Below, in pieces: positions 17,325 through 25,986 of a stretch of 64,000 nucleotides of DNA. Position 1 is the stretch's first letter, and every line of letters begins with the position of its first letter. Source of the DNA: JAEZBP01 sp963832725 (lineage in GTDB: Bacteria; Myxococcota_A; Polyangia; Polyangiales; Sandaracinaceae); contig CAWHVG010000001.1 in NCBI GenBank assembly GCA_963832725.1, forward strand, positions 1 through 64,000, given 5' to 3'. Under the pieces are notes generated by a model. The model searched no databases. It was given only the letters and a program-made list of their open reading frames with translations, and was not told the DNA's origin. Both the position numbers and the translations under genes were made by a program.

Positions 17325-18362
17325 ATGGTGCCGCCGAACCTGCCGACGTGGCTCTCGCGCTGGTCCGAGGGGACGCTGGCGCTCCCCGAGGAGCCGATCG
17401 AGCCCCTCACCCTGCCCTCTGGGACGATCGTCGCCTGCGATCCTTTCGTGTCGCTGGAGGGCGCGCGCTCGTTCTCTCGCACGGTCGAGCCCGGCCGCTA
17501 CGAGGCGCGCCTCTCGTTCTCCGGTCCGGACGTGGCCCTCGCCTGCATCCGCTTCGGCCAGGCGGCCGTGGCCCGCTGGGAGGTCGCGACGTGGGCCGAG
17601 CCGGTCCCGGACGAGGGCGTGCCGAGCTACGCGGTCGACTCGGGCACGGGCTGCTTCGTCGACGCCGAGGTGGCGGCGCATCACGTGGCGCGCGAGCGGG
17701 AACGCTACGAGAAGGCGGCGGCGACGTTGCGCGAGCGTGGCGTCGATCCTCAGGACGTGCTCGCGTGGCACGTCGCCCTCGAGGAGGAGCTCGGCGAGGA
17801 CGACCTCCTCCGCGAGATGGGGCCCGAGCTTCAGCGCCAGCGCTGGGCGTCGGTGGTGATGGACGAAGGCGACCGCAATTTGCTGGCTTTCCGTAGCGGG
17901 GTAGGCGATGGGGTCTACGCCTCCTATTGGGGGTTGGATGAGCGCGGTCGTGCGGCCGTGTTGATCACCGATTTCGGTCTCCTCCGGGACGCGGAGGACG
18001 AGGACGACGAGGACGAAGTGGACGAAGTGGACGACGTGGACCTCGAGGATCAGGAGCTGCTCGCGATGGCGCTGCGCGCGCTTCGCCGCGAAGCTGCTCC
18101 GCCGCCGCCCCCGGCCGCCTCACCGCTCTTGCCGCGAGCCAAGCGCTTGCTCGAACGCTGGGAGAGCTCCGAGAAGATGGAGCTCGACAAGGACTGCGAC
18201 CGCGAGGCCTTCGCGGAGGCGCTCCTCGAGAAGCTCGTCGGCCTCGAGGGCCACAGGCACATCGGCGCGCACCTCGCCGAGTGGCTGATCGAGCGCTCCG
18301 AAGTGGTCGACGTCTTCGCGACCGACGACGAGCTGGAAGCGGACGTCCGCGCCAGCACCTGA
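17325..18362 (+). CDS. DUF4241 family protein
   Basis: A 345-residue cytoplasmic protein. It carries features I associate with DUF4241: PSGTIVACDPFV near the N-terminus, the strand pattern RYEARLSFSGPDVALACIRF, YAVDSGTGCFVDAEVA, and LLAFRSGVGDGVYASYWGLD followed by AAVLITDFGLL. A very acidic stretch comes next (EDEDDEDEVDEVDDVDLEDQ, residues about 225-245), then a Pro-rich linker and an alpha-helical C-terminal extension of about 85 residues that the short family members lack. Function is unknown. It is convergent with the dynamin-like gene, with a shared terminator hairpin between them. Confidence 0.7.
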   Translation: MVPPNLPTWLSRWSEGTLALPEEPIEPLTLPSGTIVACDPFVSLEGARSFSRTVEPGRYEARLSFSGPDVALACIRFGQAAVARWEVATWAEPVPDEGVPSYAVDSGTGCFVDAEVAAHHVARERERYEKAAATLRERGVDPQDVLAWHVALEEELGEDDLLREMGPELQRQRWASVVMDEGDRNLLAFRSGVGDGVYASYWGLDERGRAAVLITDFGLLRDAEDEDDEDEVDEVDDVDLEDQELLAMALRALRREAAPPPPPAASPLLPRAKRLLERWESSEKMELDKDCDREAFAEALLEKLVGLEGHRHIGAHLAEWLIERSEVVDVFATDDELEADVRAST

Positions 18363-18396
18363 GCCCCCACCGAGGGAACCGTCGACCGCCACGCAA

Positions 18397-18430
18397 CACG
18401 CCCCTCCCGTCGCGTGACGAGAGGGGCGTG
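18397..18430. terminator. Bidirectional hairpin between convergent genes
   Basis: CACGCCCCTC (18397-18406) pairs with GAGGGGCGTG (18421-18430), and CGTC/GACG continues the stem inside with a short GCGT loop. It sits between the stops of the DUF4241 gene (18362) and the dynamin-like gene (18466). No long T-run follows, which is usual at this GC content. Confidence 0.7.
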
Positions 18431-18465
18431 GATGTGTTCAGCGCGGCTCGGCTGACACGTCGAGC

Positions 18466-20241
18466 TCAGGCGTCGAGGATCGGCGGGTCGATCCAGAGCG
18501 ACTTGCGCAGCGTCTCCATCTTGTCGTCCACCGCGCCCAGACGACCGAGCGCCGTGCCGACGACCTGCTCGAGATCGTCGAGCTGCTCGGCGCCCTCGGC
18601 GCGCGCCTCCCGCACGGCGCGGACCACCTCGGCGATCGAGCGGGTGACCTCTTCGTTCGCGGTGCGGACGAACTCGACCAACTTGTCGCCGAACTGATCG
18701 ATCTGCGCGTCGAAGGCCTCGGCCAGCTTCGCCGCCGCCTGGCGGACCGCTTCGGGCGCCTCTTCCATCGCCCGCTTCTTCATCTCGCGGTCCGCGCGCT
18801 CGCGGAAGATGTAGGCGAGCACCGGCGCCGCCAGCGTCATCGCACCGCCGACGAAGACGTTCGAGAGCGCCATGATCCCGATCCCGAACGCGCCGAGCGC
18901 GATCACGCCGACGTCGTAGGCGAGCGTGTTGACGCTCAGATCGATCTCCGGCGCGCCTTTCCCCAGCGCCTCCTTGAGCTGGTTGCCGCGCGACTTGGCG
19001 TCCTCGTGCACGAACGCGATGGCTTCCTCGGCCACCTTCTCGAGCCGCTTGGCCAGCTCCTCGCCCTGCGTGTCCGCGAACGAGCGGAAGCGCTCCTCCA
19101 TGAAGCTCGGCAGGTAGCGCTTGAGGTCCTCCGACTTGCTGCCCTCGATCTCGGCGGGCAGCGCCAGCGCGAAGCGCTTGCCGAAGTCCTCGGTCTCGCG
19201 CCGGATGAGCGCCTTGACCGCCGAAAGCGACTCGCGGATCTGCCGCTCGCGCTTGTCGGCTATCGCCTCGGAGCTGCTCAGGTCGTTCTCGAGCGCGTTC
19301 AGCCGCCGCTCCAGATCCACCTGGTCCATCTCGAGCGCACGCTTCTGGATCTGGATGCTCTGGCGCAGCGTCCCGGAGGCCCGCAGCCCCGCGTCGAGCG
19401 CGTTGTCGAGCAGCACCCGGCCGCGTTCGTCGGTGAGGTAGGCCTTGAGCTCGCCCGTCAGCTGCGTCAGCCCGCCGCCGTCGGGATCGCCCTCCAGCGA
19501 GCGCTGCGCGCTGACGGCGTAGATCTTCGGCTCCTCGACCAGCCGCGACAGGTGCGTGCGGGCGTAGGCGATGGCCTCTTCTCGCTCGTCGTCCTCGAGG
19601 AGATCGATCTTGTTGATGACGAAGATGACCTTGTCCCGGGACTGCGTGAGCAGCTTGTTGGCGATGAACGCGCGCTCGCTCTCCTTGAGGATCTGCCCCG
19701 CGTCGAGGAGGAAGAGGATCGCGTCGGCCCGCGGGAGGTAGCTGTAGGTGATCTCCGCCCGGGTCGAGTTCAGGTCGTTCACGCCTGGCGTGTCGACCAG
19801 GACCACGCCTCCGTCGAGAATCGACGCCGGGTAGTCGATCTCGAGGTAGCGCACGTCGTCCGCCGCCGCGTTGCCGCCCACGACGTAGTCCGCGACGTGC
19901 TCGACCTGCAGCTCCTTCTGCGCTCCGCCCTCGGCCACCGCCGTCGCGTGCGGCGTCTCACCGTGCACGACGTGGTGGATGACGGCGGTCGTGGGCGTGA
20001 CACCCGTCGGCAGGACCGGCGCGCCGAGGAGCGCGTTCACGAAGGTGGTCTTGCCGTGGTTGAACTCGCCGAGCACGACGAGGTGGAAGCGCTCCTCCTC
20101 GAGGCGAGGGATGCGATCGCTCCGCAGCCGATGAGCCAGCGAGCGCGAGCCCGTGTCCTCGGCCAACTCGGCCACCTCGCGCAGTGAGGCGAGCACGGTG
20201 CTCTTCACGTTCTGGTAGTCCGCAAGCGGGCCCTGGCTCAT
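18466..20241 (-). CDS. Bacterial dynamin-like GTPase with membrane segment
   Basis: A 591-residue large GTPase. G motifs in order: P-loop GEFNHGKT (residues 58-65), the G2 Thr in PTGVTPTTAVI, G3 DTPG (150-153) and G4 NKID (210-213). Long coiled-coil helices follow (MDQVDLERRLNALENDLSSS, then KRERQIRESLSAVKALIRRE), then a hydrophobic paddle or transmembrane pair near residues 440-475 (VGVIALGAFGIGIMALSNVF) and a C-terminal helix bundle. This order resembles bacterial dynamin-like proteins and mitofusins, which bind and remodel membranes with GTP. The ATG overlaps the stop of the upstream M48 protease gene by four bases (ATGA), which makes co-translation very likely. Which membrane it acts on is unknown. 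Confidence 0.88.
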   Translation of the reverse strand: MSQGPLADYQNVKSTVLASLREVAELAEDTGSRSLAHRLRSDRIPRLEEERFHLVVLGEFNHGKTTFVNALLGAPVLPTGVTPTTAVIHHVVHGETPHATAVAEGGAQKELQVEHVADYVVGGNAAADDVRYLEIDYPASILDGGVVLVDTPGVNDLNSTRAEITYSYLPRADAILFLLDAGQILKESERAFIANKLLTQSRDKVIFVINKIDLLEDDEREEAIAYARTHLSRLVEEPKIYAVSAQRSLEGDPDGGGLTQLTGELKAYLTDERGRVLLDNALDAGLRASGTLRQSIQIQKRALEMDQVDLERRLNALENDLSSSEAIADKRERQIRESLSAVKALIRRETEDFGKRFALALPAEIEGSKSEDLKRYLPSFMEERFRSFADTQGEELAKRLEKVAEEAIAFVHEDAKSRGNQLKEALGKGAPEIDLSVNTLAYDVGVIALGAFGIGIMALSNVFVGGAMTLAAPVLAYIFRERADREMKKRAMEEAPEAVRQAAAKLAEAFDAQIDQFGDKLVEFVRTANEEVTRSIAEVVRAVREARAEGAEQLDDLEQVVGTALGRLGAVDDKMETLRKSLWIDPPILDA

Positions 20242-21212
20242 GAGTTCTCGTCCTTCCCCCCGGTCAGCCCCGTGGGCGCCGGGCCCGGACGGCCGCCGTC
20301 GCCGCCCTTCATGATCTGGATGATCTCGCTGGTCCGCCGGTCGACCTCTTCCATGGCGAGACCGTCTTTCGCGATCCCGACCGCGTCGCGGTAGAGCGCG
20401 CTCTTCGCGAAGACCCGGAGCGCGTGCACGCGCTTGGGCAGATAGGGATGCGTCATGAACGCTTCGCTCAGCCTCCCCATGCTCCTCTGCCCCTCGTCGA
20501 ACTGCTCGAGGTACGCGTCGAGGTTCATCTCGGGGTAGAGCTTGTGGGAGCCGGACGCGAGCTTCATGAAGCTCCGGCACGCGGCCTCTTCGTCCTGGCA
20601 GCAGAGCAGCCCCGCGCGATCGCAGGTGATCTCCGCCCGCCGGTACCAGGCCTGCAGCGCGACCAGCGCCGGCTGCACGATCCAGCCGAGGAAGACGCCG
20701 GCGCCGCGGGTCAGGATCATCAGCGCCGTGTTGTAGATCACGTGCTTGTTCTGGATGTGACCGGTCTCGTGGCCGATCACGAACTGCAGCTCCTTCTCGT
20801 CGAAGTGATCGACGAGCGCGGAGTGGATGACGATGAACGACTCCTCGTCCGTGCCGTACGTGAACGCGTTGGGGACGGGGCTGTTCGTGATGTAGACGGT
20901 CGGCGTCGGCACCGTCAGCGCGTCGGCGCAGTGCCGCGCGATCTTGTAGATCGACGGGAACTGCCGCGGGCCGACCTTGATCATCGTCCCGAGCAGCTGA
21001 CTGCGCATCATCTCCTTGGACGTGTTGACGACGGCGGCCGCCGCGAGCTCCACGGGCCGGATGCGCTGAAAGCTGCGCAGCATGGCCACGTCGGCCGCGT
21101 ACGCGTAGCGCACGTCTTCGTTGCGGCCCCAGGCGCCGGTCTTCTTGGCCTCGACGAACCCCGCGAAGTCGAAATCGAACTTCGCGGACCGAGCCAGCTC
21201 TTCCTTCGTCAT
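20238..21212 (-). CDS. M48 family zinc metalloprotease
   Basis: A 324-residue protein with VIGHETGHIQNKH (zinc HExxH at residues 148-152) and the third ligand Glu in RRAEITCDRAG (about residue 194), as in HtpX/Oma1/YcaL-type M48 peptidases. A hydrophobic stretch between them (residues about 163-188) may form a membrane hairpin. ATG 21212 was chosen because GGAGG at 21222-21218 lies five bases upstream; ATG 21215 would be too close. It is the first gene of a two-gene operon with the dynamin-like GTPase, and the stop and start overlap. M48 peptidases commonly handle membrane protein quality control; that this one acts on the GTPase is an inference from the operon. Confidence 0.9.
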   Translation of the reverse strand: MTKEELARSAKFDFDFAGFVEAKKTGAWGRNEDVRYAYAADVAMLRSFQRIRPVELAAAAVVNTSKEMMRSQLLGTMIKVGPRQFPSIYKIARHCADALTVPTPTVYITNSPVPNAFTYGTDEESFIVIHSALVDHFDEKELQFVIGHETGHIQNKHVIYNTALMILTRGAGVFLGWIVQPALVALQAWYRRAEITCDRAGLLCCQDEEAACRSFMKLASGSHKLYPEMNLDAYLEQFDEGQRSMGRLSEAFMTHPYLPKRVHALRVFAKSALYRDAVGIAKDGLAMEEVDRRTSEIIQIMKGGDGGRPGPAPTGLTGGKDENS

Positions 21213-21607
21213 CATCACCTCCGCCCCCCGCTCGAGACGCGGCGAGGGTGGTCTCGCCCGGGCCCGGGCCATCGCCCGCATCGCCCGGAACCGTGTCGTG
21301 CGCGACCGGGCTCACCTCCGCCTCTCGAGAGGCTCCCGGAGCGTAAGGTCGCAGGTGGGCACGAGCAATCGAGGAACGTCGTGGCGCGGGTGTGCATCGA
21401 AGCCACAACTGCTAGGGTTCGTGCCCTGTTCCGCCACCCCCTCGTACCGTCACCCGCAAGCTCGATCCGGATTTCGACGTACCGGACCCACTTCCGGACG
21501 ACGGTGCGACTCGAGCTCCGAACGAAGGGGAAGGTTCGTGCTACCTGCACGAAGCTCGGACCGGAGTTCGGAGCGCAACTACGAGCACTCGCTCCGACCC
21601 ATCGAAC
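21213..21607. promoter_or_regulatory. Divergent upstream region of the M48/dynamin operon and the FabH-like gene
   Basis: About 395 bp with no supported gene. It should hold both promoters. On the plus side an inverted repeat GCTCCGAAC (21515-21523) and GTTCGGAGC (21566-21574) lies 34-90 bp before the FabH-like start and could be an operator or hairpin. No convincing -35/-10 pair was identified for either direction. Confidence 0.4.
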
Positions 21608-22654
21608 ATGCCTGGAATCACCATCATCGGGACGGGTCACCACGCGCCGGGTCGACCCTACACCAACCACGACCTCGCGCGCGTCATGGACACGAGCGAC
21701 GAGTGGATTCGTCCGCGCTCGGGGATCGGACAGCGCCACTTCGCCCACGAGGGCGAGGGCGTCAGCGATCTGGCGTTGCCGGCCGCGCAGCGCGCGCTCG
21801 AAGCCGCGGGCGTGTCGAAGGACGAGATCGACTACATCGTCTTCGGCACGATGACGCCGGATTTCATCCTGCCCGGCTCTGGCGGCCTGCTCGGCGCGAA
21901 GCTCGGCATCCCCGGCGTGCCCGCGCTGGACATCCGTCAGCAATGCGCGTTCTTCCCGTTCGCAATCCAGGTGGCGGACTCCCTCGTGACGGCCGGTGTC
22001 GCGAACACCGTGCTCCTCGTCGGCGCGGACTCGCACGCCGGGTTCATGCCCTGGGACTGGGACGCGTTGACCGAGGGTCACGATTCCGATCCGGACGCGT
22101 TCGCGTTCGCGACCCAGCACCGCTCGACCGCCGTGCTCTTCGGTGACGGCGCCGGCGCCATGCTCTGTAAATCCCACCCGAAGAAGGACCAAGGCTACGG
22201 TCTGCTCGGCTCGTTGACCCGCACCGACGGCGAACGGCACGACCACTTCTTCATCCCCGCCGGCGGGTTCCGCCACCGTCGCTACTGGGAGGTCCCCGTC
22301 GACGAGCGCATCCCCAGCATGCGCGGCCGGGAGCTCTTCAAGTGCGCCGTGCAGCGACTGCCGGAGATCGTGCGCGAGCTCTGTGCGAAGGTGGACGTGA
22401 CCCTCGACGACGTCGACTGGTTCGTCGCCCACCAGGCCAACGACCGCATCAACGCCGCTGTGGTGCAGGCGCTCGGGATCCCGCCCGAGAAGGTGCCCTC
22501 GAACATCGCCCGCTTCGGCAACACCTCCGACGCGACCATCCCGATCCTGGTGGACGAGCTCATCCGCGACGGCACGATGAAGCCCGAGCACCTCGTGTGC
22601 TTCTTGGCGCTCGGCGCCGGGCTGAACTGGGGCGCGGCGCTGATGCGCCTCTGA
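21608..22654 (+). CDS. 3-oxoacyl-ACP synthase III family protein (FabH-like)
   Basis: A 348-residue thiolase-fold condensing enzyme. The Cys-His-Asn triad is visible: Cys113 in DIRQQCAFFPF, His in WFVAHQANDRIN and Asn in RFGNTSDATIP. The N-terminus ITIIGTGHHAPGR, TSDEWIRPRSGIGQRHF and the glycine-rich end ALGAGLNWGAALMRL are standard. FabH joins acyl-CoA to malonyl-ACP to start fatty acid synthesis; relatives act in secondary metabolism or make long-chain olefins. No other fatty-acid gene adjoins it, so a specialised role is possible. Its TGA and the TCA of the converging gene meet exactly as TGATCA at 22652-22657. Confidence 0.9.
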   Translation: MPGITIIGTGHHAPGRPYTNHDLARVMDTSDEWIRPRSGIGQRHFAHEGEGVSDLALPAAQRALEAAGVSKDEIDYIVFGTMTPDFILPGSGGLLGAKLGIPGVPALDIRQQCAFFPFAIQVADSLVTAGVANTVLLVGADSHAGFMPWDWDALTEGHDSDPDAFAFATQHRSTAVLFGDGAGAMLCKSHPKKDQGYGLLGSLTRTDGERHDHFFIPAGGFRHRRYWEVPVDERIPSMRGRELFKCAVQRLPEIVRELCAKVDVTLDDVDWFVAHQANDRINAAVVQALGIPPEKVPSNIARFGNTSDATIPILVDELIRDGTMKPEHLVCFLALGAGLNWGAALMRL

Positions 22655-23908
22655 TCAGAAGCTCGCGCCCGCTCCGAGGAACGCGCCGAAGGACGGACCC
22701 TGGTTGCTTCCGATCCGGTCCGTTCCCGCGACGTTCATGGTGACGCGAGCCGTGATCTGGACCGGATCGAAGCGGAGGCGCACCCAGGGCTGAACCGAGA
22801 GGGTGAACGGCGGAACGGTCGTGCCGCTGGCGGCGCCCACGCCACCGATGCGGGCGCCGATCGAGAGGGGACCCACCACGGTGGCCCCGGCACCGACACC
22901 GAGCTCGAAGATCGTGTCGACCGCCGAGGTACGATCGCCGAGCACCGGGATCATCGTCGCCACCGCACCGTTCAGTTCCAGCGTGAGCGGGGCCATGGGG
23001 ATCACCATCCGGAAGGGGACCGCGAACGAGAAGCGCTCGGGCGCCCAATGCCACGCGCCACGGTAGCCGCGCATGGCTTGCGCCGCGCGGAACGCGAGCT
23101 GGGAGCTGGCCCTGAGCGCCACACCCTCGGTGGTCGTGCCCGGCTCGTTCCGCGCGGCGGTGGGGATGGCCATGCTGACGCCGACCTGCAGGAAGAGACC
23201 CTCGCTCCGGTACACGTACGAGCCGCCGAAGGTGGGATTGCCCGGATCGAGACGCTTGTACGAGCCGGCGTAGGGCGTCGACATCGTCTCGATGGTGGTC
23301 TCGCCGTGGACCTGCGTGCTCGAGTAGGTGAAGCCGAAGCTCGCGTCCGCGACGATGTCGTTGGTGACCCGGTAGCGCAGCCCGAGCTCGGACGAGATCG
23401 CGACGGCGTTTCCGTTGGCCGAACCGCCGCTCGGTCCGCCCGCGCTCACGCCGAGGTCCATCCACACCGCGCCCAGCCGGCCGAGCATGGTGCGCGGCGA
23501 CGAGGACACCGCCTCGTCTTCCTGGACCAGGTCCCGCCCGACGGGCGTCCGGACCTCCTCGACCGGCCCCTCCTCGCCGAAGAGGCTGCTCGGGAGGTCT
23601 TCCGTCGGTGTGCCGAGCTGACCACCTGCCCCCGTCGACACCGGCTGCTCCTGCGGGGTGGGGACCGAGTCCGCGCTCGCACCGTCCGCCGACCCCGCGT
23701 CGGGGCCCGACGGAGCCCTCGTATCGTCGACCGGCGCAGAGGGGCCCGGCGCGTCGGTCCCGCCGCCGTCGATCGCGCCCGGGGGCGGAGGCGGGACCTG
23801 AGCGGCGGGCTCTTGTGCGCTCGCCCGCCCGGAGAGCAGCGAGCACAGCAGGAGCGCGAGCGCGCCGGCGAGCGGAGCGCGCAGGCACGCTCCCGGCGCG
23901 GAGGACAC
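22655..23908 (-). CDS. Secreted protein with Pro-rich linker and probable outer-membrane beta-barrel
   Basis: From GTG 23908 the product is 417 residues: signal peptide (PLAGALALLLCSLLSGRASA, cleaved after AQ), a Pro/Gly/Asp/Ser-rich linker of about 130 residues, then a C-terminal domain rich in alternating strands (ISSELGLRYRVTNDIVADAS, GGSYVYRSEGLFLQVGVSMA, PFTLSVQPWVRLRFDPVQIT) ending in Phe (AFLGAGASF), as many outer-membrane barrels do. An earlier in-frame ATG at 23962 would overlap the upstream gene by 46 bp, so GTG, 8 bp after that gene's stop, was preferred. Function is unknown. It probably shares a transcript with the YbjN-like gene upstream. Confidence 0.7.
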   Translation of the reverse strand: MSSAPGACLRAPLAGALALLLCSLLSGRASAQEPAAQVPPPPPGAIDGGGTDAPGPSAPVDDTRAPSGPDAGSADGASADSVPTPQEQPVSTGAGGQLGTPTEDLPSSLFGEEGPVEEVRTPVGRDLVQEDEAVSSSPRTMLGRLGAVWMDLGVSAGGPSGGSANGNAVAISSELGLRYRVTNDIVADASFGFTYSSTQVHGETTIETMSTPYAGSYKRLDPGNPTFGGSYVYRSEGLFLQVGVSMAIPTAARNEPGTTTEGVALRASSQLAFRAAQAMRGYRGAWHWAPERFSFAVPFRMVIPMAPLTLELNGAVATMIPVLGDRTSAVDTIFELGVGAGATVVGPLSIGARIGGVGAASGTTVPPFTLSVQPWVRLRFDPVQITARVTMNVAGTDRIGSNQGPSFGAFLGAGASF

Positions 23909-23916
23909 GTGCCGGC

Positions 23917-24411
23917 TCAATCGACGTTCTCCTCCTCCACCCGCGGACGGTGCGTCTGCCACCGCGCGCGCTGCGCCGGTGTGCCGAGCCCGTTGGTGAG
24001 GAGGTAATCCGGCAAATCCTCGTCGAGGAGCTGGAAGATCGACTCCACGCGATCGATGACCCCGTTCGCGAGCGCCTCGTCGGCCTCACTCCCGTTCGCC
24101 TCCAGGTCGGCGTGGACGGCCAGCATGCCGTCCTCGTCGAGCCCGAACTTCACGTCCCAGTACTGCGTGTTGGTCGCCAGGCACCACACCAGGAACTCGG
24201 GCCCGGCGCCAGCGGGCGGTGGCAACGACACCTGCACGCGGATGCCCTCCGCTTCCCGGTCGTGGTCGACGCGGATGACCACCTCGCCATAGCGAGCGTC
24301 GGCCATGGCCCGGAGGCCTTCCGGCGTGGCGGAGATGCCGTCGAGGTCTTCCTCGACCAGGGGACGGAGCGATTCGAGAAGCTCTGAGGCCATGGTACGT
24401 CGGGTCTCCAT
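23917..24411 (-). CDS. YbjN / type III secretion chaperone-like domain protein
   Basis: A 164-residue cytoplasmic protein with no signal peptide. The pattern of an N-terminal helix (ELLESLRPLVEEDLDGIS), strands (YGEVVIRVDHDREAEGIRVQ, EFLVWCLATNTQYWDVKFGL, MLAVHADLEA) and a later helix (EALANGVIDRVESIFQLLDE) resembles the YbjN/CesT chaperone fold. Such proteins bind client proteins or regulate secretion; no client is known here. ATG 24411 and ATG 24393 are both possible starts, neither with a strong ribosome site. It lies directly upstream of the barrel protein, which could be its partner. Confidence 0.6.
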   Translation of the reverse strand: METRRTMASELLESLRPLVEEDLDGISATPEGLRAMADARYGEVVIRVDHDREAEGIRVQVSLPPPAGAGPEFLVWCLATNTQYWDVKFGLDEDGMLAVHADLEANGSEADEALANGVIDRVESIFQLLDEDLPDYLLTNGLGTPAQRARWQTHRPRVEEENVD

Positions 24412-24638
24412 ACCGCGTTCGCCCGCGGCGAAGGGTCGGGAGTCTACCAGGCGACCGGCACCCGCGCACCGGCCACGGCAAACGAGTCCGAGCTCGTCCG
24501 CTCCCGGTCCTCCGAGCACGGCGGGTGACCGCGGAGCGACCATCGCCGCGCGTGACGGATCGGGGCGATGCCGAGCACGCTCGAAGAAGGCGCCGCACGA
24601 GCACCCGAGACGAGGGGAATGATCACGCGAGGCGTTTC

Positions 24639-24802
24639 TAGTCCCCCGTATCCGTGATTCCTACCCAATCTCGGCGGCTCTCGCCGCGCGACTCAGCGTC
24701 ACTCCTCCTCGACGATGCTGTGGCATCGCCTCGTCGTCGTTCCTTGATTCGCACGCCGATGGCTCGCCGATATTGGGCACTCACTACGGATACGGGGGAC
24801 TA
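24639..24802. mobile_element. MITE-like 160-bp element flanked by TA
   Basis: The 160 bp at 24641-24800 lie between TA dinucleotides. The ends are inverted repeats: the first 18 bases match exactly (CTAGTCCCCCGTATCCGT) and CCCAAT recurs at the inner edge of each arm. The TIR start, GTCCCCCGTATCCGTGATT, closely matches the left end of the adjacent IS element (GTCCCCCGGATCCCTGATT). Inside are hairpins at 24672-24686 and 24714-24727 and no coding potential. This fits a non-autonomous element moved by an IS630-type transposase, which targets TA. Confidence 0.75.
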
Positions 24803-25986
24803 GTCCCCCGGATCCCTGATTTCGATCAGAAGTCACGGGGGGTTGTGGGCGGTGAGGGTGCGCTGCGCGAAGCGGGCGATCTTCGCGAGGATGTCGTCAG
24901 CGGTGGCGGTCCAGCGAAACGGCTTGGGGTCGTCGTTGTGGACGGCGGTGAACTCCTCGATCGCCCTCTTGAGAGCGGCGACGCTCGTGTGAGAGCCACG
25001 GCGGAGCTGCCGCTGCGTGAGTAGGCCGAACCAGCGCTCGACCTGGTTGAGCCACGAGGCATGCGTGGGCGTGAAGTGCAGGTGGAACCGCGGGCGCTTG
25101 GCAAGCCAACGATGCACGGCCGGCGTCTTGTGCGTGGCGTAGTTGTCGAGGATCACGTGGACCTCGAGGTCCTTCGGCACGTTCGCCTCGATCTCGCGGA
25201 GGAACTTGAGGAACTCGGTGGCGCGGTGGCGCGCGTAGCACTTTCCGATGACGTAGCCGGTCGCCACGTCGAGAGCCGCGAACAGCGTCGTCGTGCCGTG
25301 CCGGTCGTAGTCGTGCGTTCGGCGCTCGACTTCACCGATCCGCATCGGGAGCACGGGCTGGGTGCGGTTCAGCGCTTGGATCTGCGACTTCTCGTCGACG
25401 CAGAGAACCAGCGCGTTGTCGGGCGGGTTCATGTAGAGCCCAACGATGTCGCGCACTTTCTCGATCAGCATCGGATCGCGCGAGATGGTGAACGTCTCGC
25501 TCCGATGCGGCTTGAGTCCGAACGCTCGCCAGACGCGACCGACCGTGGTGTGGCTCATGCCCAAGTGCTTCGCCATCTGGCGCGTGCTCCAGTGCGTCGC
25601 TCCCTTCGGCGTGGTCTCGAGCGTCTCGACCACGACCTTCTCGATGGCCTCGTCGGTGATCTTCCGCGGAGCGCCGGGCCGCGGTTCGTCGACCAGCCCG
25701 TCGATCCCCTCCTTCAGGTAGCGCTTGCGCCACTTACCGACGGTATGGCCCGACGTGCGCAGCTTGGCTGCGACGTCGACATCGCTCAGCCCCGACGCAC
25801 TGGCCAGGATGATCCGCGCGCGAAACGCCAGCCGACGCGCACTACGGGCGCGGGCCGTGTAGCGCTCGAGCGCGGCGCGGTCGTCGTCGCTCAACTCGAT
25901 GCGTGTCGTGGGTCGTCCGGTACGTGCCATTCCCACCGTAGATCACGGCGCGGAGACTTTTGCAAGATATTTGGGCGACAGGGGAC
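24803..25986. mobile_element. IS630-type insertion sequence
   Basis: 1184 bp between TA dinucleotides (24801-24802 and 25987-25988). Imperfect 32-bp terminal repeats, 24803-24834 and the complement of 25955-25986, share GTCCCC at the tip and AAGTC at the inner edge and match at about 21 of 32 positions. It carries one transposase gene on the minus strand, whose stop overlaps the left repeat. Size, TA flanks and transposase type agree with IS630/Tc1-mariner elements. The gene is open, so the element may be active. Confidence 0.8.
24833..25930 (-). CDS. IS630 family transposase
   Basis: A 365-residue transposase. The N-terminal half has helix-turn-helix domains (LSDVDVAAKLRTSGHTVGKW and STRQMAKHLGMSHTTVGRVW) separated by a linker. 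The catalytic triad is Asp179 (LCVDEKSQIQALNRT), Asp262 (VILDNYATHKT) and Glu298 (SWLNQVERWFGLL). The last pair is separated by 35 residues, near the D34E/D35E spacing of the IS630/Tc1 group. ATG 25930 begins the conserved N-terminus; a GTG six bases upstream is an alternative. It cuts and pastes DNA at TA sites. No frameshift is seen, in contrast with many neighbouring genes. Confidence 0.95.
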   Translation of the reverse strand: MARTGRPTTRIELSDDDRAALERYTARARSARRLAFRARIILASASGLSDVDVAAKLRTSGHTVGKWRKRYLKEGIDGLVDEPRPGAPRKITDEAIEKVVVETLETTPKGATHWSTRQMAKHLGMSHTTVGRVWRAFGLKPHRSETFTISRDPMLIEKVRDIVGLYMNPPDNALVLCVDEKSQIQALNRTQPVLPMRIGEVERRTHDYDRHGTTTLFAALDVATGYVIGKCYARHRATEFLKFLREIEANVPKDLEVHVILDNYATHKTPAVHRWLAKRPRFHLHFTPTHASWLNQVERWFGLLTQRQLRRGSHTSVAALKRAIEEFTAVHNDDPKPFRWTATADDILAKIARFAQRTLTAHNPP

